Positions 46,431-58,081 of a DNA stretch of 64,000 nt are shown here, piece by piece. Each line of letters begins with the position of its first letter. The first letter of the stretch is position 1. The translations under genes and the position numbers were made by a program. The DNA comes from Cylindrodendrum hubeiense (taxonomy: Eukaryota > Ascomycota > Sordariomycetes > Hypocreales > Nectriaceae), in the NCBI GenBank assembly GCA_014621425.1, contig JAANBB010000073.1, positions 1-64,000 on the forward strand. Reading direction: 5' to 3'. The notes beneath the pieces were generated by a model, which worked only from the letters and a program-made list of their open reading frames with translations, was not told the DNA's origin and ran no database searches.

Positions 46431-48485
46431 CTCCTGCACATAGCAATGTTAGCAACTTGAACTTGGGCCGCAGAAATCGACCTTGGGCGAGTTCCGGTCA
46501 GTGCAGAGTCGGGAGAACAAGACCGATCCATACAATGATTCAGAACGGGCTACTTCGACAGACAGCTGCCAAGCGGGGAAGGGTCGCCAAACAACCGAGA
46601 TCTTGGGTCGAGCCCAAGGTACAAAGGAGCAAAAGGAGAAAAAGGAGCAAGTCGTCTTCAGTCGTCAATGGGGCAGAAGAAGGGACGCAATGCTTCAAGA
46701 TTGAGGTGGGACGTGGACTCCTCGAAGATATTGGCCAACATGACTTACAGGAGCACGCTCAGCTGGCTTCCTTCCACGTACCATGCTGTGACCCGGGGCA
46801 ACAGCAGCTGGCTCTCGATGGCGGTAGCCTGGCCGTACGCCGACTTTGCGGTTGGGTTGATCTCGTCCGGTGGTGGTTGACTTGGAGAGGTGAAGATGTT
46901 CAAAGGCTGTGCCCTTGGAGAAGGTAGTCCCGGACTGTGCCCTGCCGACTCCGAGGGAAGGTGGAGTGCGGGTAGGCGCCAATCGTGACTTGCCGTCTTT
47001 AGATTAAGACCCTCGACTTGCTGCTTCCAATCCAGTCATTCTGGCCTCGCCGTTTCAAATTGGTTCAAGAGCAGCACTGTGTGCGGCAGAATTCCAGGTT
47101 GGTCTGGATCAAAGTGACAACGCATCGATTCACTCGAGGAGGCTAGATGATAAGCATAGAAACATTTGGGGACAATGTAGGATTTAGAGACGAGGATTGA
47201 CAATGTGATCAGCACTTGGGATGTTCGGTTGCTTGTGTTTCGCAAGACCCATGGAGTACCTATGTAGGTAAATTGCACTCATCGGGAATCAAGGCGCATC
47301 GAAAATGGTATCATCACGAGTTGGAACAGCTTCATGTCTTTGGGCAGCGGGCTGAGGTCAGCAAGGAGGTCCCTAAAATCATCCCGTAGATCAGTTCGAT
47401 GGGCTCTTAGCATCCGTTCGTTCACCTTCCATGTACCTCGATTATGGGTTCCTGGGTGTGTGCCTGTTTAGATTAAATAAACACACGGCACCCAGGAGAG
47501 GCGTGATTTAGTTGCCTAGGTAGGTACCAGGTAGGTGATATGGAAGAAGTTACCAAACCAGTCGAGAGGGCCTCGTGTCTGGAGGAGGGCTTGCGGGTTA
47601 ATGCGGCCTGGGGGAGGAAGGTGGCCGATCGAGGAATGGTTGCCACCTGCCATGGAAGATGAAAAGATACAGGTGACGGCCTAGAGTCAAGAGTATGAGA
47701 GGGGGTTGTTTCCAGCTGGCAGGTGCGGCCAAGTCTGGCGGCTCTGGCAGCTGGCAACATCGGGCAGCTAGTCGACATCCGAAAAGGGGGCTAGTAACGG
47801 AACAGGGCACTGATGCAGTAGCCATATTACGCCACGAGGTTCATACATGGGCCAAATTTATTTCTAAAGATAAATGCTTGGTTCTACAGCTGCTGGGTTG
47901 TGTTACTTAGGTATTTAGACTATAAGTCGCGCCAGCAGAAAGGTTGATCGATCATCCGAAATCGTGCAGGAGAGGGCAGACGTCATCGATCGCACTGGAA
48001 ACTGCACGTAAACCTTAAGATGGACAAGCACTGAAGTATTCGTCTCCAAATAGCTGCAATGAAGCATGCCGACACAGTTTGGCTCATTATAATGGCGGTA
48101 GGAACAAATAGTATCATAAACGAACATTGTCGCCATCGTGATACAAGACAGCTCATAGCCTCATCCGTGCGACCCGGCTTCCAATTGCACTGTTCTCACC
48201 TGCTGTTTGCGGGTTAACCCTCTTAGAAAATTGACTCCAGAGACCCGTCCTCATGTGCAAGTCGCGAATCATTTTAGTATGTCTAAAAGACTTCGTAGGG
48301 CGAGCTCCACGGAAAATCGGTGATACCCCTGATAGCCCAACAATTTATCGTACTGTATTATAGCCATCATGCTATAGTTGGTAGCGGAGTAATTGCCGGG
48401 GGGGCGTCTCGAGAACGCCAGGGTGTGGATGGTTCGAAGCAAGACACGGCTTGATAATGGGAATCCAGCAGGTTAATCGTTTGAC
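46431..48485. other. Intergenic region upstream of the zinc-finger gene and downstream of BET2
   Basis: About 2 kb without a supported gene. Short frames around 46370-46930 mostly overlap the zinc-finger gene start or have no codon bias. An AGGTACCT-family cluster (CCTAGGTAGGTACCAGGTAG) lies at 47516-47535, and one more motif near 47257-47270. Confidence 0.5.
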
Positions 48486-49519
48486 TTAACCAATAATTTT
48501 CTTCATTATCGTCTTCGGCATGCAATACACTGGGTCTACCATCTCTAGGCCAGGGTAACCCAGGAGACTCAACCCAGTGATACCAAACAGGGTGTGCCAA
48601 ACATCGACCATGTCGCCGGGACGGTCGGAGATGCCTCCCTTTTCAGCATCTTGGCATCTCAAGATGAAGGCAATCAGAGCATCTCGATCAATCCAGTGGG
48701 TGCGGTCGATCATCTCAAGGCTGCTCAACACCCACCAGCTGTAACAAACGTCTTCCTTCTTCTCTGGTCGGCCATTAAGACCACCGCAAGGGACTTGTCT
48801 CTCGCTCAACCAGCGGCCGAGCTTCTCCTTGTCGACTAAGTCTAGGCGCCCGACAATCGACAACGCAGCAACGCAGGTGAATATTTGCCCCGAGTGCGAC
48901 TCTGCACCAGGTCCAACGCCATAACCACCGTCAAAGTTGGCACAGGCGGTAATATGAGCCACAGCCTTGTCAACGTCAACCAAAGATAGGAGTCCCATGA
49001 GGGACAGGGCATTGAAGGCGCCGTAAAGGAAACGGGTGTCCTCCTCACCCCACTCGTCTCCAGCAAATGTGCCCGTTTCCTGGTTCTGCAGGCCTGCGAT
49101 GACTATGCTTGATTAATGGGTGCGGGAAAGCATTGGGTAACATGATAATACCTACACTTGCCGACTTGTTTCTTCCCTTTGCCCTTGTCTTCCAGCTGGT
49201 CGAAGGCATCCGTCATTGCCAGTATCTGCACAGCACTTACAGTAGAGAGCATGTGGGCGTCATGACCAGGCGCCGCACCAAATCCGCCGTTCTCATGTTG
49301 GCACGAGAGCACAAAGTCAATGACTTCCTGCCGTGGGAGGGCACCAGGACGACCCAGCAGATGGAGCGCAGTCAAACCCCAGTACAGCCCGCTGAGCCGC
49401 AGATGCTCCGTCAGCCAGTAGTCCAGCTCATCCTTCCTCGTATCCAAACTTTGGATATACTTCACATGAGCTTCGGTGGCGAGCTTCAGGTCTCCGGTGG
49501 CTTCTTTGACCTGGGCCAT
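48486..49519 (-). CDS. BET2: Rab geranylgeranyltransferase (type II) beta subunit
   Basis: Catalytic subunit that, with the alpha subunit and the Rab escort protein, adds geranylgeranyl groups to Rab C-terminal cysteines for vesicle traffic. Two exons, 49158-49519 and 48486-49107, join in phase to about 327 residues, the normal length. The product has the alpha-alpha barrel of prenyltransferase repeats: [39 protein letters not shown] and [19 protein letters not shown]. Zinc ligands are visible as the Asp and Cys of [10 protein letters not shown] and the His of DVWHTLFGI. The start [20 protein letters not shown] is in good context. The intron acceptor (ATCAAG) was chosen by phase; the adjacent CATAG is the alternative but breaks frame. 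Confidence 0.94.
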
Positions 49520-50165
49520 ATTGATGTGAGAATGCGAAACAGTTGAAGGACGGCTTGACTCGGTTGACTTGTCGTGAGTGATTATGCCCAAGGCGATGAG
49601 GTTACGTAAGCTGGTCCTCAAAATGCCACCATTTTGGAACGCTCAACACAGGCAGCAGGATGCAAGCGCCTACCCTAGAGCATAATATGGGGTGTTGATA
49701 TTGACGGCTCACGTCATGTGAGTAGCTCATTCATGATTGAGGGCTCTTAGCCATCTTCTGGTGATTCGGTTTGAGTTTCAACAAATACTATCCTATCAGA
49801 TTTGCCGATGGCTTGTATTCAAGGTTTGGGCTTGAATCATCGATCAAGTATCCCCACATGAGAAATGTTAGTTGAGGGGAGAGTTCCCAGATTGCACCAA
49901 TACCATTGGTTTGCACGACCTCCGCGTTTCCCATGTCCACCACCGTCATCATCAAAGCATTCTTGATCGTTAAAATTCGACTCGGCACTCTCTGTCTCGG
50001 ATCCATAACAAGGACGCAGTGTTACACCGAACCAAAGGAGTCTTTACGATCCGAACTTCACATCCTGCAGGCCATCAGGAACTCCATTTCGCTCAACGTC
50101 ACTCCCTACCCAAACCCAAAATACACGGCATAAGTCCATAAAACGACGGCAGGTCAGAATCAAAG
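49520..50165. promoter_or_regulatory. Divergent promoter region of BET2 and the hydrolase gene
   Basis: A 646-base gap between divergent start codons, moderately A+T-rich. Short frames are unconvincing and I see no specific regulatory motif. Confidence 0.45.
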
Positions 50166-51125
50166 ATGGATAGAATGCATCATGATACCTTCACTACCAA
50201 TGACGGCTGTAAGATTGCCTTCCAGTCGTCATTGTCCCTCAACGGCCTCGCTGGAGACTCTTCCCACTTTACATGTGTATTGCTTATGCACGGTTTCAGT
50301 GGTTCTAGCGACTACTTCGTCCGTAATTACGGTACACTAAGGGAATCTCTTTTGGTTATTGCGCCTGATATGCGTGGTCATGGGAGATCAGACCGTACCC
50401 GTGGAGGATATCATGTTGCCCGCCTAGCATCCGACCTCGGAGGTCTTGTGCAGCATATTCGGAAGAAGGCACATGGTATTCGAATTGTGCCCGTTGGCTG
50501 CTCCATTGGAGCTGCGGTTCTTTGGACGTACATCGAGCTCTTCGGATGCGGAGACTTTGCAGGTCTTGTGTTCGTGGACCAGGCGCCGCTTCAAGATCGG
50601 TCGTCCTTTGATGATTGGGACCAGTCATTGGCACACACTGGGTGCTATAACGAGGCCACGATGCTGGCAGCGCAACGAAGCTGGATCTCGGATTCGGATG
50701 CGGCGCATTTGGATCTCGTTAAGGGCTGTCTCGGGTACAGGCATGCCCCCCAAGCGGCTGATGGGGTCAGTGCCGAGCAGGCGACCAAGGACGAGGTCTT
50801 CTTCAAGGAAATTAGTGCTTTATGCGATCAGACATGGCTAGCACGGCTACTGGCGGATCACACGCGATATGATCATCGCGAAGCTATTGAGATGATTACA
50901 GTGCCAACGCTGGTTATGGCAGGTCGACGATCGGGTTGCTTCCCACTGGAGGGCATGCTAGAGACAGTCCGACGCGTGGAGAGGACGATCCCTGGACTGG
51001 CGAGATCGTCCATCTTTGAGTCCGGACACTGGCTATTTTATGAGGAACCGGAACGGTTCAACAAGGAAATAATTGAGTTTACGAAGGGATGCAAGGGGTC
51101 AAGCGGATCCGGCTACCCTTGGTAG
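50166..51125 (+). CDS. Alpha/beta hydrolase
   Basis: Intronless, 319 residues. An alpha/beta-hydrolase fold is clear. LLMHGFSGSSDYF is the oxyanion-hole strand with the HG motif. APDMRGHGRSDRTRGGYHVA follows. The nucleophile elbow VPVGCSIGAAV is a GxSxG motif with Ser near residue 113. FVDQAPLQDRSSFDDW and VPTLVMAGRRSGCFPLEGM lead to the acid residue, and ESGHWLFYEEPERFN carries the catalytic His. This layout suits small-molecule esterases, lactonases and epoxide or C-C hydrolases such as non-heme peroxidase-like members; the substrate cannot be predicted. No signal peptide, so probably cytosolic. A ten-base tandem repeat begins in the stop-codon region. Confidence 0.9.
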   Translation: MDRMHHDTFTTNDGCKIAFQSSLSLNGLAGDSSHFTCVLLMHGFSGSSDYFVRNYGTLRESLLVIAPDMRGHGRSDRTRGGYHVARLASDLGGLVQHIRKKAHGIRIVPVGCSIGAAVLWTYIELFGCGDFAGLVFVDQAPLQDRSSFDDWDQSLAHTGCYNEATMLAAQRSWISDSDAAHLDLVKGCLGYRHAPQAADGVSAEQATKDEVFFKEISALCDQTWLARLLADHTRYDHREAIEMITVPTLVMAGRRSGCFPLEGMLETVRRVERTIPGLARSSIFESGHWLFYEEPERFNKEIIEFTKGCKGSSGSGYPW

Positions 51126-51164
51126 AGTGTGGTAGAGTGTGGTAGAGTGTGGCAGAGCGTGGTG
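51119..51164. repeat. GGTAGAGTGT decamer repeat overlapping the hydrolase stop codon
   Basis: Three perfect GGTAGAGTGT units plus degenerate GGCAGAGCGT and GGTGGG copies. The TAG inside the first unit is the stop codon, so unit-number changes would not alter the protein. Confidence 0.85.
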
Positions 51165-54132
51165 GGTTATGATGGACATGCAAATAGCCTATTCTAAGCC
51201 CCCTGGGCAATTAGCCCGACAGCTCAAAACAGTACTTCGCTTTAAAGGCATCACTTAATTCATTGCTTTTCGAAGGTCCTGATGCTCTAGTCTGGGGTTA
51301 TCTCATGCAAACTGTGATTTGCGACGCAGGTGGCCCGTGGTCCAAGCAGATAGCACACGCCGATATCTGTCCCACCGATGGGTTCACAGGGCTGAGCTGA
51401 CGAATAATGAGACAAGCAGAAGACACAGCATGAATATGACAAAAAGACAAAACGAAAGAACATACAACACTCGGCATTCGCTGGTCGTCACCGACCCAAC
51501 TACTACTCAAGCGCTCCTCAGCTTGACTCAGGGAGAGCAGACGGGATCCCGTATTTTCTAAGGGCTGTGGTCGTATGTGCCATGAACTGGTGGTGGAGAG
51601 GCCTATGGCGATGCCAGGGTATGGGGCCGACAGGCTAGGTACAGACAGGCACAGACAGGCACAGAGACAAAGCAGTTAAGGGACGAAATGAGGGAGAGAT
51701 GAGATGAATTAAAATATATTGCAAGGTTGGATGAAGTGGCAGGGAAACCCCGACTGCTTGGGCCGCCATCCCGGCAATGGTCAGCCAGATGCGGAGCTAC
51801 CCGGCGCACAGCTCGTGAGCCAGTGTAGCTTTTTTGGGGAACATCGCGCTTTGTATGCGGTAACGAGGGGACTAAGAACAGGGACGTGCAAGATTAAGGC
51901 GGCCTCAGCGCCTCGTTGCCGTAATTGCTCTACAAGTATACTTGTACAAGTAGGTAAGGTATACAAGTATACATAGTACGTAGTGCAGAGGCGAGGCAGG
52001 ATGCAGTCTGGCCAATCTGGCAACTGAATATACGAAGGGCTCTGGAGCTTCATACTACGTACAATCCAAGCCCCCATGGATCCCTGGGAGAACCATTGCC
52101 GGCCCACTTGCTTTTGCTCCCGCAAGGGCCGATGGTGCCGGGGTTTAGAGGGTAGAGTCCGTCTCTTTGATTGCGTTTGAGATGCAAGTGACGAATCGCT
52201 TGCTGTGTTAGGCACGCGACTCACGAGCTCGGTACCGGCAAACGGACACAAACAAAGCCAAACTCGATTCACGGGATCGATATCACACGCCACTTACTTG
52301 TCCATGTTAACCCTCGAAGCACAGAGAGTGTACTGGTGCGAGAAAAGACGACGCACCACCACTACTGCGATTCGCGAGAGAGAGAGAGAGACTCGGAAGA
52401 CAGGGAAGCCAGAGCTCTTTTCCAGAGGCAGCGCGCCACGACGAGCCACTTGCCCAGGCACTGGGGACGCTCCGGTCGCCTGTGAGCCTGTCGCCGGGGT
52501 GCCAGGGTCGCCAAGGCCAACGGATTGGGCTTAGCAGCGGGGACTCAGTGGGCGCGGGGCGCTGGGAATTATGGGAAGTGCTGGGATCTAGACTGCGATA
52601 GGCCCGCGATGGCGCAGGGCATGGCGCAGGGTACCAGCTGTGACAGTGGCAGGAGGTCCGTTTGAGGATGGCGACCCCTGAATCGTAGCCCGATTTGCTG
52701 CCCCGATTCCGCGTGGTGCAGCCGGAGAGCTGCCAGACCATGTACTATGTCCGGAGCATGTAGTGTACAGAAGCGTGACTGGAGCAACCGGCAGCGCGCT
52801 GGCTGGCTGTGCGCTGATGCGGGCAGATGCTTCTGCGCCGTTACGTACTAGCCGTGTGCGACAATGGGTTTCAGGAGGCTGTTGAGCTGCCAGCACACCT
52901 GTTTACGGACACCTTGGACGCAGACTCAGACGAGACGTAGATGCAGCCGCACTCTGCCGCACTCTCATACACCCACCCACCTGGCGCTCTGGTTGGCCCC
53001 TTGTTCCATGTCTCTGTCTCTGTCTCTGTCTCTGCCTCTTGCTGCTGTCTCTTGCTGCTGTCTCTTGCTGCTGTCTGTTCCGCCAGTCTGTCCCGCCAGT
53101 CTGTCCCGCCAATCTGTCCCGCCAGTCTGTCATGTCTCCATACAATCCCCAACCCATTTCCCATATCCTAGATCCCACCGCGTCCCACTCCCACGTTCCA
53201 CGTTCCACGGTCCACGTTCCAGGTCCCACCTAGGTACACTCGCTCTGAGTCTCTGCCACCACCACTGCTAGCCAGCCAGCCTTGGCCTGCGGATTCCGTC
53301 AACAACGTCAATGCTCTGCCCTGTCGTTGTTTAACTGATACCTGACACCTTCCTTGCTCGACCATCAAGACCCCCCCCCCCTCTCGGTCGCACAAGCACA
53401 GGCGGGACCCAGCTGATTGGAACACTGCTGCTCGGAGCCACCGAACTGTGCATTTTGCCTTCCGGGGGTAGGCGCTGTTGCTGACTCTGATGCTCGGCTG
53501 ACACTGGACTGGCTCCCCCGAGTACACTGAGCCCCCCAACTCTAAAAAGGCACACAGTGTTGCTGGCTGGCTGACGCTGGAAGCGCAGTGACGCCCAACG
53601 CAACACAACGCAGCGTGGTATACGGATAGCGCAGCCTCGGTCCCTACTAGACTTCTTCCTCTGTCAACACACACACCCTCCATCCCTCACTCTTCTAGCT
53701 CGATTCTCTCTTTCTTTTCTACACCTTCTGCTCCCTCTGCTTCGGCACCTGTCCCGTCTGCCATCACTTACCTACCGTCCCTCACACACCATCCCCCATG
53801 CTGCCCGCGCGTGGGTGCCGCCGCTGCCCCTGACGGAGCCCGAATCATCACCCAATCGCCCGGTCGCCCAATCGCTCAATCGCCCAATCGCCAAGTTCTT
53901 GCCCTGTCCTGTCCTATCCCGACTTGCCTTGTTCGTCCTCGTCGCAATTCTGCCTGGTTTGCGCTGCCCGAAACCCGCAATTCCATAACCGCGCCCTGTC
54001 CCTCCCGCTCCGCTCCGCCCACGCCCACGCACGCCCAGGCCAACGCCTACACGGTACACCTGCGCCCACACTGCCTCTGTGGCAGAGCTCGACGCGAAGC
54101 AGGCCTGCGACGTCAGCAACCAGGGCTCCAAA
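51165..54132. other. Intergenic region with tandem repeats, RhoGAP-gene upstream region
   Basis: Nearly 3 kb without a supported gene. It includes an ACAGGCACAGACAGG repeat (51641-51665), a TACAAGTATACTTGTACAAG inverted repeat with flanks (51931-51975), GAGAGAGAGAGA (52376-52391), a composite tandem-repeat block (53011-53128), CCACGTTCCACG repeats (53190-53222) and a poly-C run near 53370. From about 53640 it is C+T-rich, as expected of the RhoGAP promoter and leader. Confidence 0.5.
53011..53128. repeat. Composite tandem-repeat block
   Basis: Three adjoining arrays: TCTCTG hexamers (53011-53036), three units of about 14 bases with core CTTGCTGCTGTCT (53038-53077), and four GTCCCGCCAGTCT 13-mers (53078-53128). 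The units share the final TCT(G), suggesting serial expansion from a common seed. Confidence 0.8.
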
Positions 54133-56706
54133 ATGGGACGCAGGGCAGCACCGCAGCCGCTGAGCCTGGCCGTCAAGTCTGATCCCGCCCTGGTGCGCAG
54201 TGACGACCTGCCCACTGCTGAAACGACAACGACAACGACGACGACAACGACAACCACCACCACCACATCCCCCGGCGTCTCCATCTCGCCCGCCCACTCC
54301 AGATCGCCCCGATCCCCCCGCTCGCCTTTCCACAGCAGATTCTCCTCGTTGAGGTCCCAGGCCAGCAAACAAAAGGCTTCCCCTGTATCAGCAATCACGC
54401 CAGCCAACGTCGCCGCTGCGAGAGACGAGCCTGCCCCCCACGACCCCTCGGAGCTCGCCCCCGACGACGACGCTCCCTCGCTTTATTCTTCCATCTCGTC
54501 TGCGTTCGAGCCGTCGCAGCCCGCCACGGGCCCACCACCCGCCACGACGACGACGACGACCACCGTCGCCTCCTCAACACCCTCATCCCAAGCCGAGGCC
54601 AGGAAAGGAACAAAGAACGGCTTCTTTCACTTCAGCAAACCCTCCAAGTCATTTGGCCCCTCCCAACCACATGTTATCCACCACCACCGCAAGGACACCG
54701 AATCGCGAAACCAGATGATGTCGAGAGGCACCGACGGGCCTAGCCGGCCGAGACATGGAGGTATGTAAATATGGCCCAAACCTTGAGAGCCGATCCCAAG
54801 TGACTTTCACCCACCTGCGCCTACGCGACCCTCGATTCCCCATCCGTCCCTGTTTCTGGGCGCTAACCTTTTTGACCCCTTCACACCAGACCCCTCCTAC
54901 TCCGAACACTCGCTCCGTAAACCTACATCCGCCGATCCTCTACGAAGCGATCTCTCCGTATCATCTGCTGGCGACTACGACACCGCCTCGCCCCAGTCAT
55001 CGAAGAAGGGCAGCAAGCCGAAGCCCTTCGGTCGCCTTCATCGCACAAAATCTAACCGCGACAAAGAAGGGATCAGTCCCGAATTGAAGCCCATCCCTGT
55101 CCCCGCCCACACCCACGCCCACGCCCACGCTCACAATCACGCTCACGCTCATGCCCATACCCAAAACAACGCCCACGCCCACGGCTATAATAACGAACCG
55201 GAACTGTATCTCAACTCCATCCCTCTAAGGACCGCACCCGTTGCCGCAGATCGATCTTTCAGAGACATGATGAGCTCCGCTGTGCGGAACCGATCTGAGG
55301 ATCGTGCCCCCGCCCGAGATTCGTCTGCGACCAGGGAGCACCACCGAGAGACCAGGACACAACCATCGTCTCTGAGAGAGAACGGAGGCTCCAACTTCCT
55401 CAGTGGGCTCAGAAGCTCATCCACACGGGCGGCCGACATTTTCAGCAAGGGTTTCTTTGGAAAGGGCGGGCGCAGCGGCGGCACGTCGGAGAGAGAGCCT
55501 GGAATCGACGACGAGCATTATCAGCTCAAGGTCATCAACCTGCCACTGGTCGAGCAGGCTCGTTTGACGAGAATCTCTAAGCGACTCGAAGACTCGAGAG
55601 ACAAGACGGAATTCTGGATGCCCGCTTTCCCCTGGCGGGCTATTGACTACTTGAATTATAAGGGATGCGAGGTCGAAGGCCTTTATCGTGTCCCGGGAAG
55701 CGGACCCCAGATCAAGAAGTGGCAGAGGAAGTTTGACGAGCGTGAGTTGCGACCCCTGCCATACTGGTATTATATCTAACTGAAAAACACAGAATACGAC
55801 GTCAACTTATTTGAAGAGGACGAACTCTACGACATCAACATCATCGGCTCAATGCTCAAGGCATGGCTGAGAGAGTTACCCGACGAGCTGTTTCCCAAAG
55901 CAGCACAAGACCGCATAGCCCGAGAATGCTCAGGCTCCGAGGGAGTCCCCGCCCTGCTCATCGACGAGCTCTCCAACCTCTCGCCCTTCAACTACTATCT
56001 TCTATTCGCCATAACTTGCCACCTCAGCCTTCTCCTCGCACACTCGGATAAGAACAAGATGGATTTTAGGAACCTCTGTATCTGCTTTCAGCCGTGCATG
56101 AAGATTGACGCATTCTGCTTCAAGTTCCTCGTGTGTGACTGGCGTGACTGTTGGAAGGGGTGCAAGAACGAGAGCAGGTTCATTGAGGAGGAATATACTC
56201 TCTTTGATCAACCCCCACCGCGAGGCCTAGCTGAGCCGCAGAAGCCCAAACCCCAGGAATCCGACAACGAGCGCCAGCAGCTCTCTTCATCTGACAGCAG
56301 CAAGGGATCTGGCCTTGGTTCTATAGACCAGAGAGGACCCACGGATAAGAGAGGCCCTGTGGAACAGAGAGGTCCCGTGGAACACAGAAGCCTTGCCGAT
56401 CAGAGAGGTGCTGCGGAGCAGAGAGGTGCTGCGGAACCAAGAGGTCCCGCGGAACAGAGGGGTCCCGCGGAACAGAGGGGTCCTGTAGATCAAAGAGGTC
56501 CCACAGATCATAAAGGCCCGGTTGATCATAAAGCGAGACTGAAGAAGAAGAACCTCCAGTTGTCCCCGTCCAACGGCAACGTGGCTTCCAATAACCAATC
56601 CCGCTCTAATACGCTGACCCTCAACAACGACCGTGAGCCGGGCAGGAGATCGGGAGATATTCGGCCGCTCTCGCCTATAAAACCGCTTTCGCCTCTTGGA
56701 TTCTAA
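54133..56706 (+). CDS. RhoGAP-domain GTPase-activating protein with low-complexity regions
   Basis: Three exons, 54133-54760, 54890-55741 and 55793-56706, join in phase to about 797 residues. The start MGRRAAPQPLSLAVKSDP is the first in-frame ATG. A RhoGAP domain lies at about residues 445-630. It shows the arginine-finger motif EGLYRVPGSG (Arg near residue 476), the helix IIGSMLKAWLRELPDELF and the family segment NYYLLFAITCHLSLLLAHSD. It should stimulate GTP hydrolysis on Rho/Rac/Cdc42-type GTPases controlling polarity and cell wall. The N-terminal 420 residues are disordered, with a poly-Thr run encoded by ACG/ACC triplets (about 54224-54268), a second Thr run and a His-Ala-rich repeat (AHTHAHAHAHNHAHAHAH). 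The C-terminus carries about twelve hexapeptide repeats of type (D/E)QRGP(A/T/V), near residues 665-740. Confidence 0.9.
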
Positions 56707-57565
56707 ACGATATCCCTCGACCAGCTGAACGACCAGAGCTTATATATCCCCATTTCCGCAACCATACATAACGGCTTGCGGAGCTCGTGTATACATGATT
56801 TCAGCATTAGCCGACTTACGATACCATGCAGTTTATGACCATTTATCATTCAACTCTTCGATCTTCTTCCCTCGCTTCGGATACTGGCACCACTCTCGCT
56901 CCGCAATTCACTGGATACGACGACGGAGAAGAACGAAAGCCACCTCGCCGCTTCCGGAGCCAATAAAAACAACTATGTTTGCTATTTGGGATACCCATCG
57001 TCGTATTGTGGAAGGAGGACGTTGCGGAGTATTTTTTCTCGTTTCAAGTATCATATGAACTTTCACACAATCGTCGCCAGTGTTGTCACACGCCGACTTT
57101 GTCTTCGTTGAGCATTTCCGATTCATTTTTTTGTTCTTTCTAGGAGGAGGCTCTTTCACATTAGAGGGATGCAGAGAAGGAGATGGAGGACGGGGAGTTG
57201 CTTAGGGGGAGGAAAAGGTGGTGGGAGGATGGAGGTTGCATTTCGTTTTATGTTTTGGTACCCCATTCATTTTTCATGCGTGGGCTTGGGAGGATGACTG
57301 TGTACAACAGCAAGGAGCATGTACAGAGGATTTAATCTAGGAGTTGGAAGTCATTGGAGAAATTGCGAGAGATAGCACGCAACAAAAGGGCGTAGTGGAT
57401 TCTTCTCATTCCAAGTTGCACGTCTGAACCTCCCCCATCCGTAGCTTTTGATGCCGATTCGTTAACGCCTAACCATGAACGCCGCAGTCATGCCCTACTG
57501 TGAAGAGGATCGATCTCTCTCACCTACGGGCCCTTGAAGTACATCCCTTCTTCGTCATGTCCTGT
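56707..57565. other. Convergent intergenic region (RhoGAP and RRS1 3' flanks)
   Basis: No supported gene; short open frames at 56795-57159 lack motifs. It contains both 3' untranslated regions. Confidence 0.5.
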
Positions 57566-58081
57566 TTAATCCTTCTTGCCAGTCTTGACCCCGGCGATCC
57601 TCTCATTCTTCCTCATCTTGCGCTCGTTGCGCTTGACCTTCTCTTTGCGCTCCCTTCGGCCGTCTCCCCTGATGCTGGTGCCCTCCTTGCGCTTCCTCTC
57701 GGCCTCCATGTCGACCTCGACAACCCAGTCGTTCTCACCCTTCTTGTTCATGGCCTTGTAACCCCACTTGCGCTTCCACTCGCCGCTCTCCTCGTCGTAG
57801 ACAAGGTTCTGGCGCTGCTCGCGTGTCTTGGCCTTGATGCCCTTCTTGGCAGCGAAGCGCTCCCACTTGGTCGGGGGCTTGGGCTGGGGCACAGGCTTCT
57901 CGCGCGGGAGGCGGGTGCTGGGCTGGGGCAGCGACAGGAGGACGCCATCGGTGGTGGAGGTGAGCGGGCAGGTGGTGAGGAGCTGGTTGATGAGGGACTG
58001 GGCGCCGTCGCGGGCGAGCTCAGCCAGGGACTGCTCGAGCGTGGCATGGTCGAGCTCAACGGGGTTGGGGTCCTCGGCCAT
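57566..58081 (-). CDS. RRS1: RRS1 ribosome-biogenesis regulator (N-terminus probably extends upstream)
   Basis: Nuclear/nucleolar 60S assembly factor; with Rpf2 it loads the 5S RNP onto pre-60S particles. The 171 residues from Met at 58081 include LDHATLEQSLAELARDGAQS, LPREKPVPQPKPPTKWERFA, AKKGIKAKTREQRQNLVYDE and a Lys/Arg-rich tail ending VKTGKKD, all family-typical. Immediately upstream and in frame are codons for PPYTFDLGHLM, the conserved (Y/L)xFDLGxL motif that normally lies inside the protein, so the true start is further 5' (beyond about 58115). A plausible N-terminal sequence (KTEASPVAVENADR) lies in another frame just before it, and no clear exon junction resolves this. Either an intron or a single-base sequence difference is present. 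It is divergent from the mS29 gene. Confidence 0.85.
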   Translation of the reverse strand: MAEDPNPVELDHATLEQSLAELARDGAQSLINQLLTTCPLTSTTDGVLLSLPQPSTRLPREKPVPQPKPPTKWERFAAKKGIKAKTREQRQNLVYDEESGEWKRKWGYKAMNKKGENDWVVEVDMEAERKRKEGTSIRGDGRRERKEKVKRNERKMRKNERIAGVKTGKKD

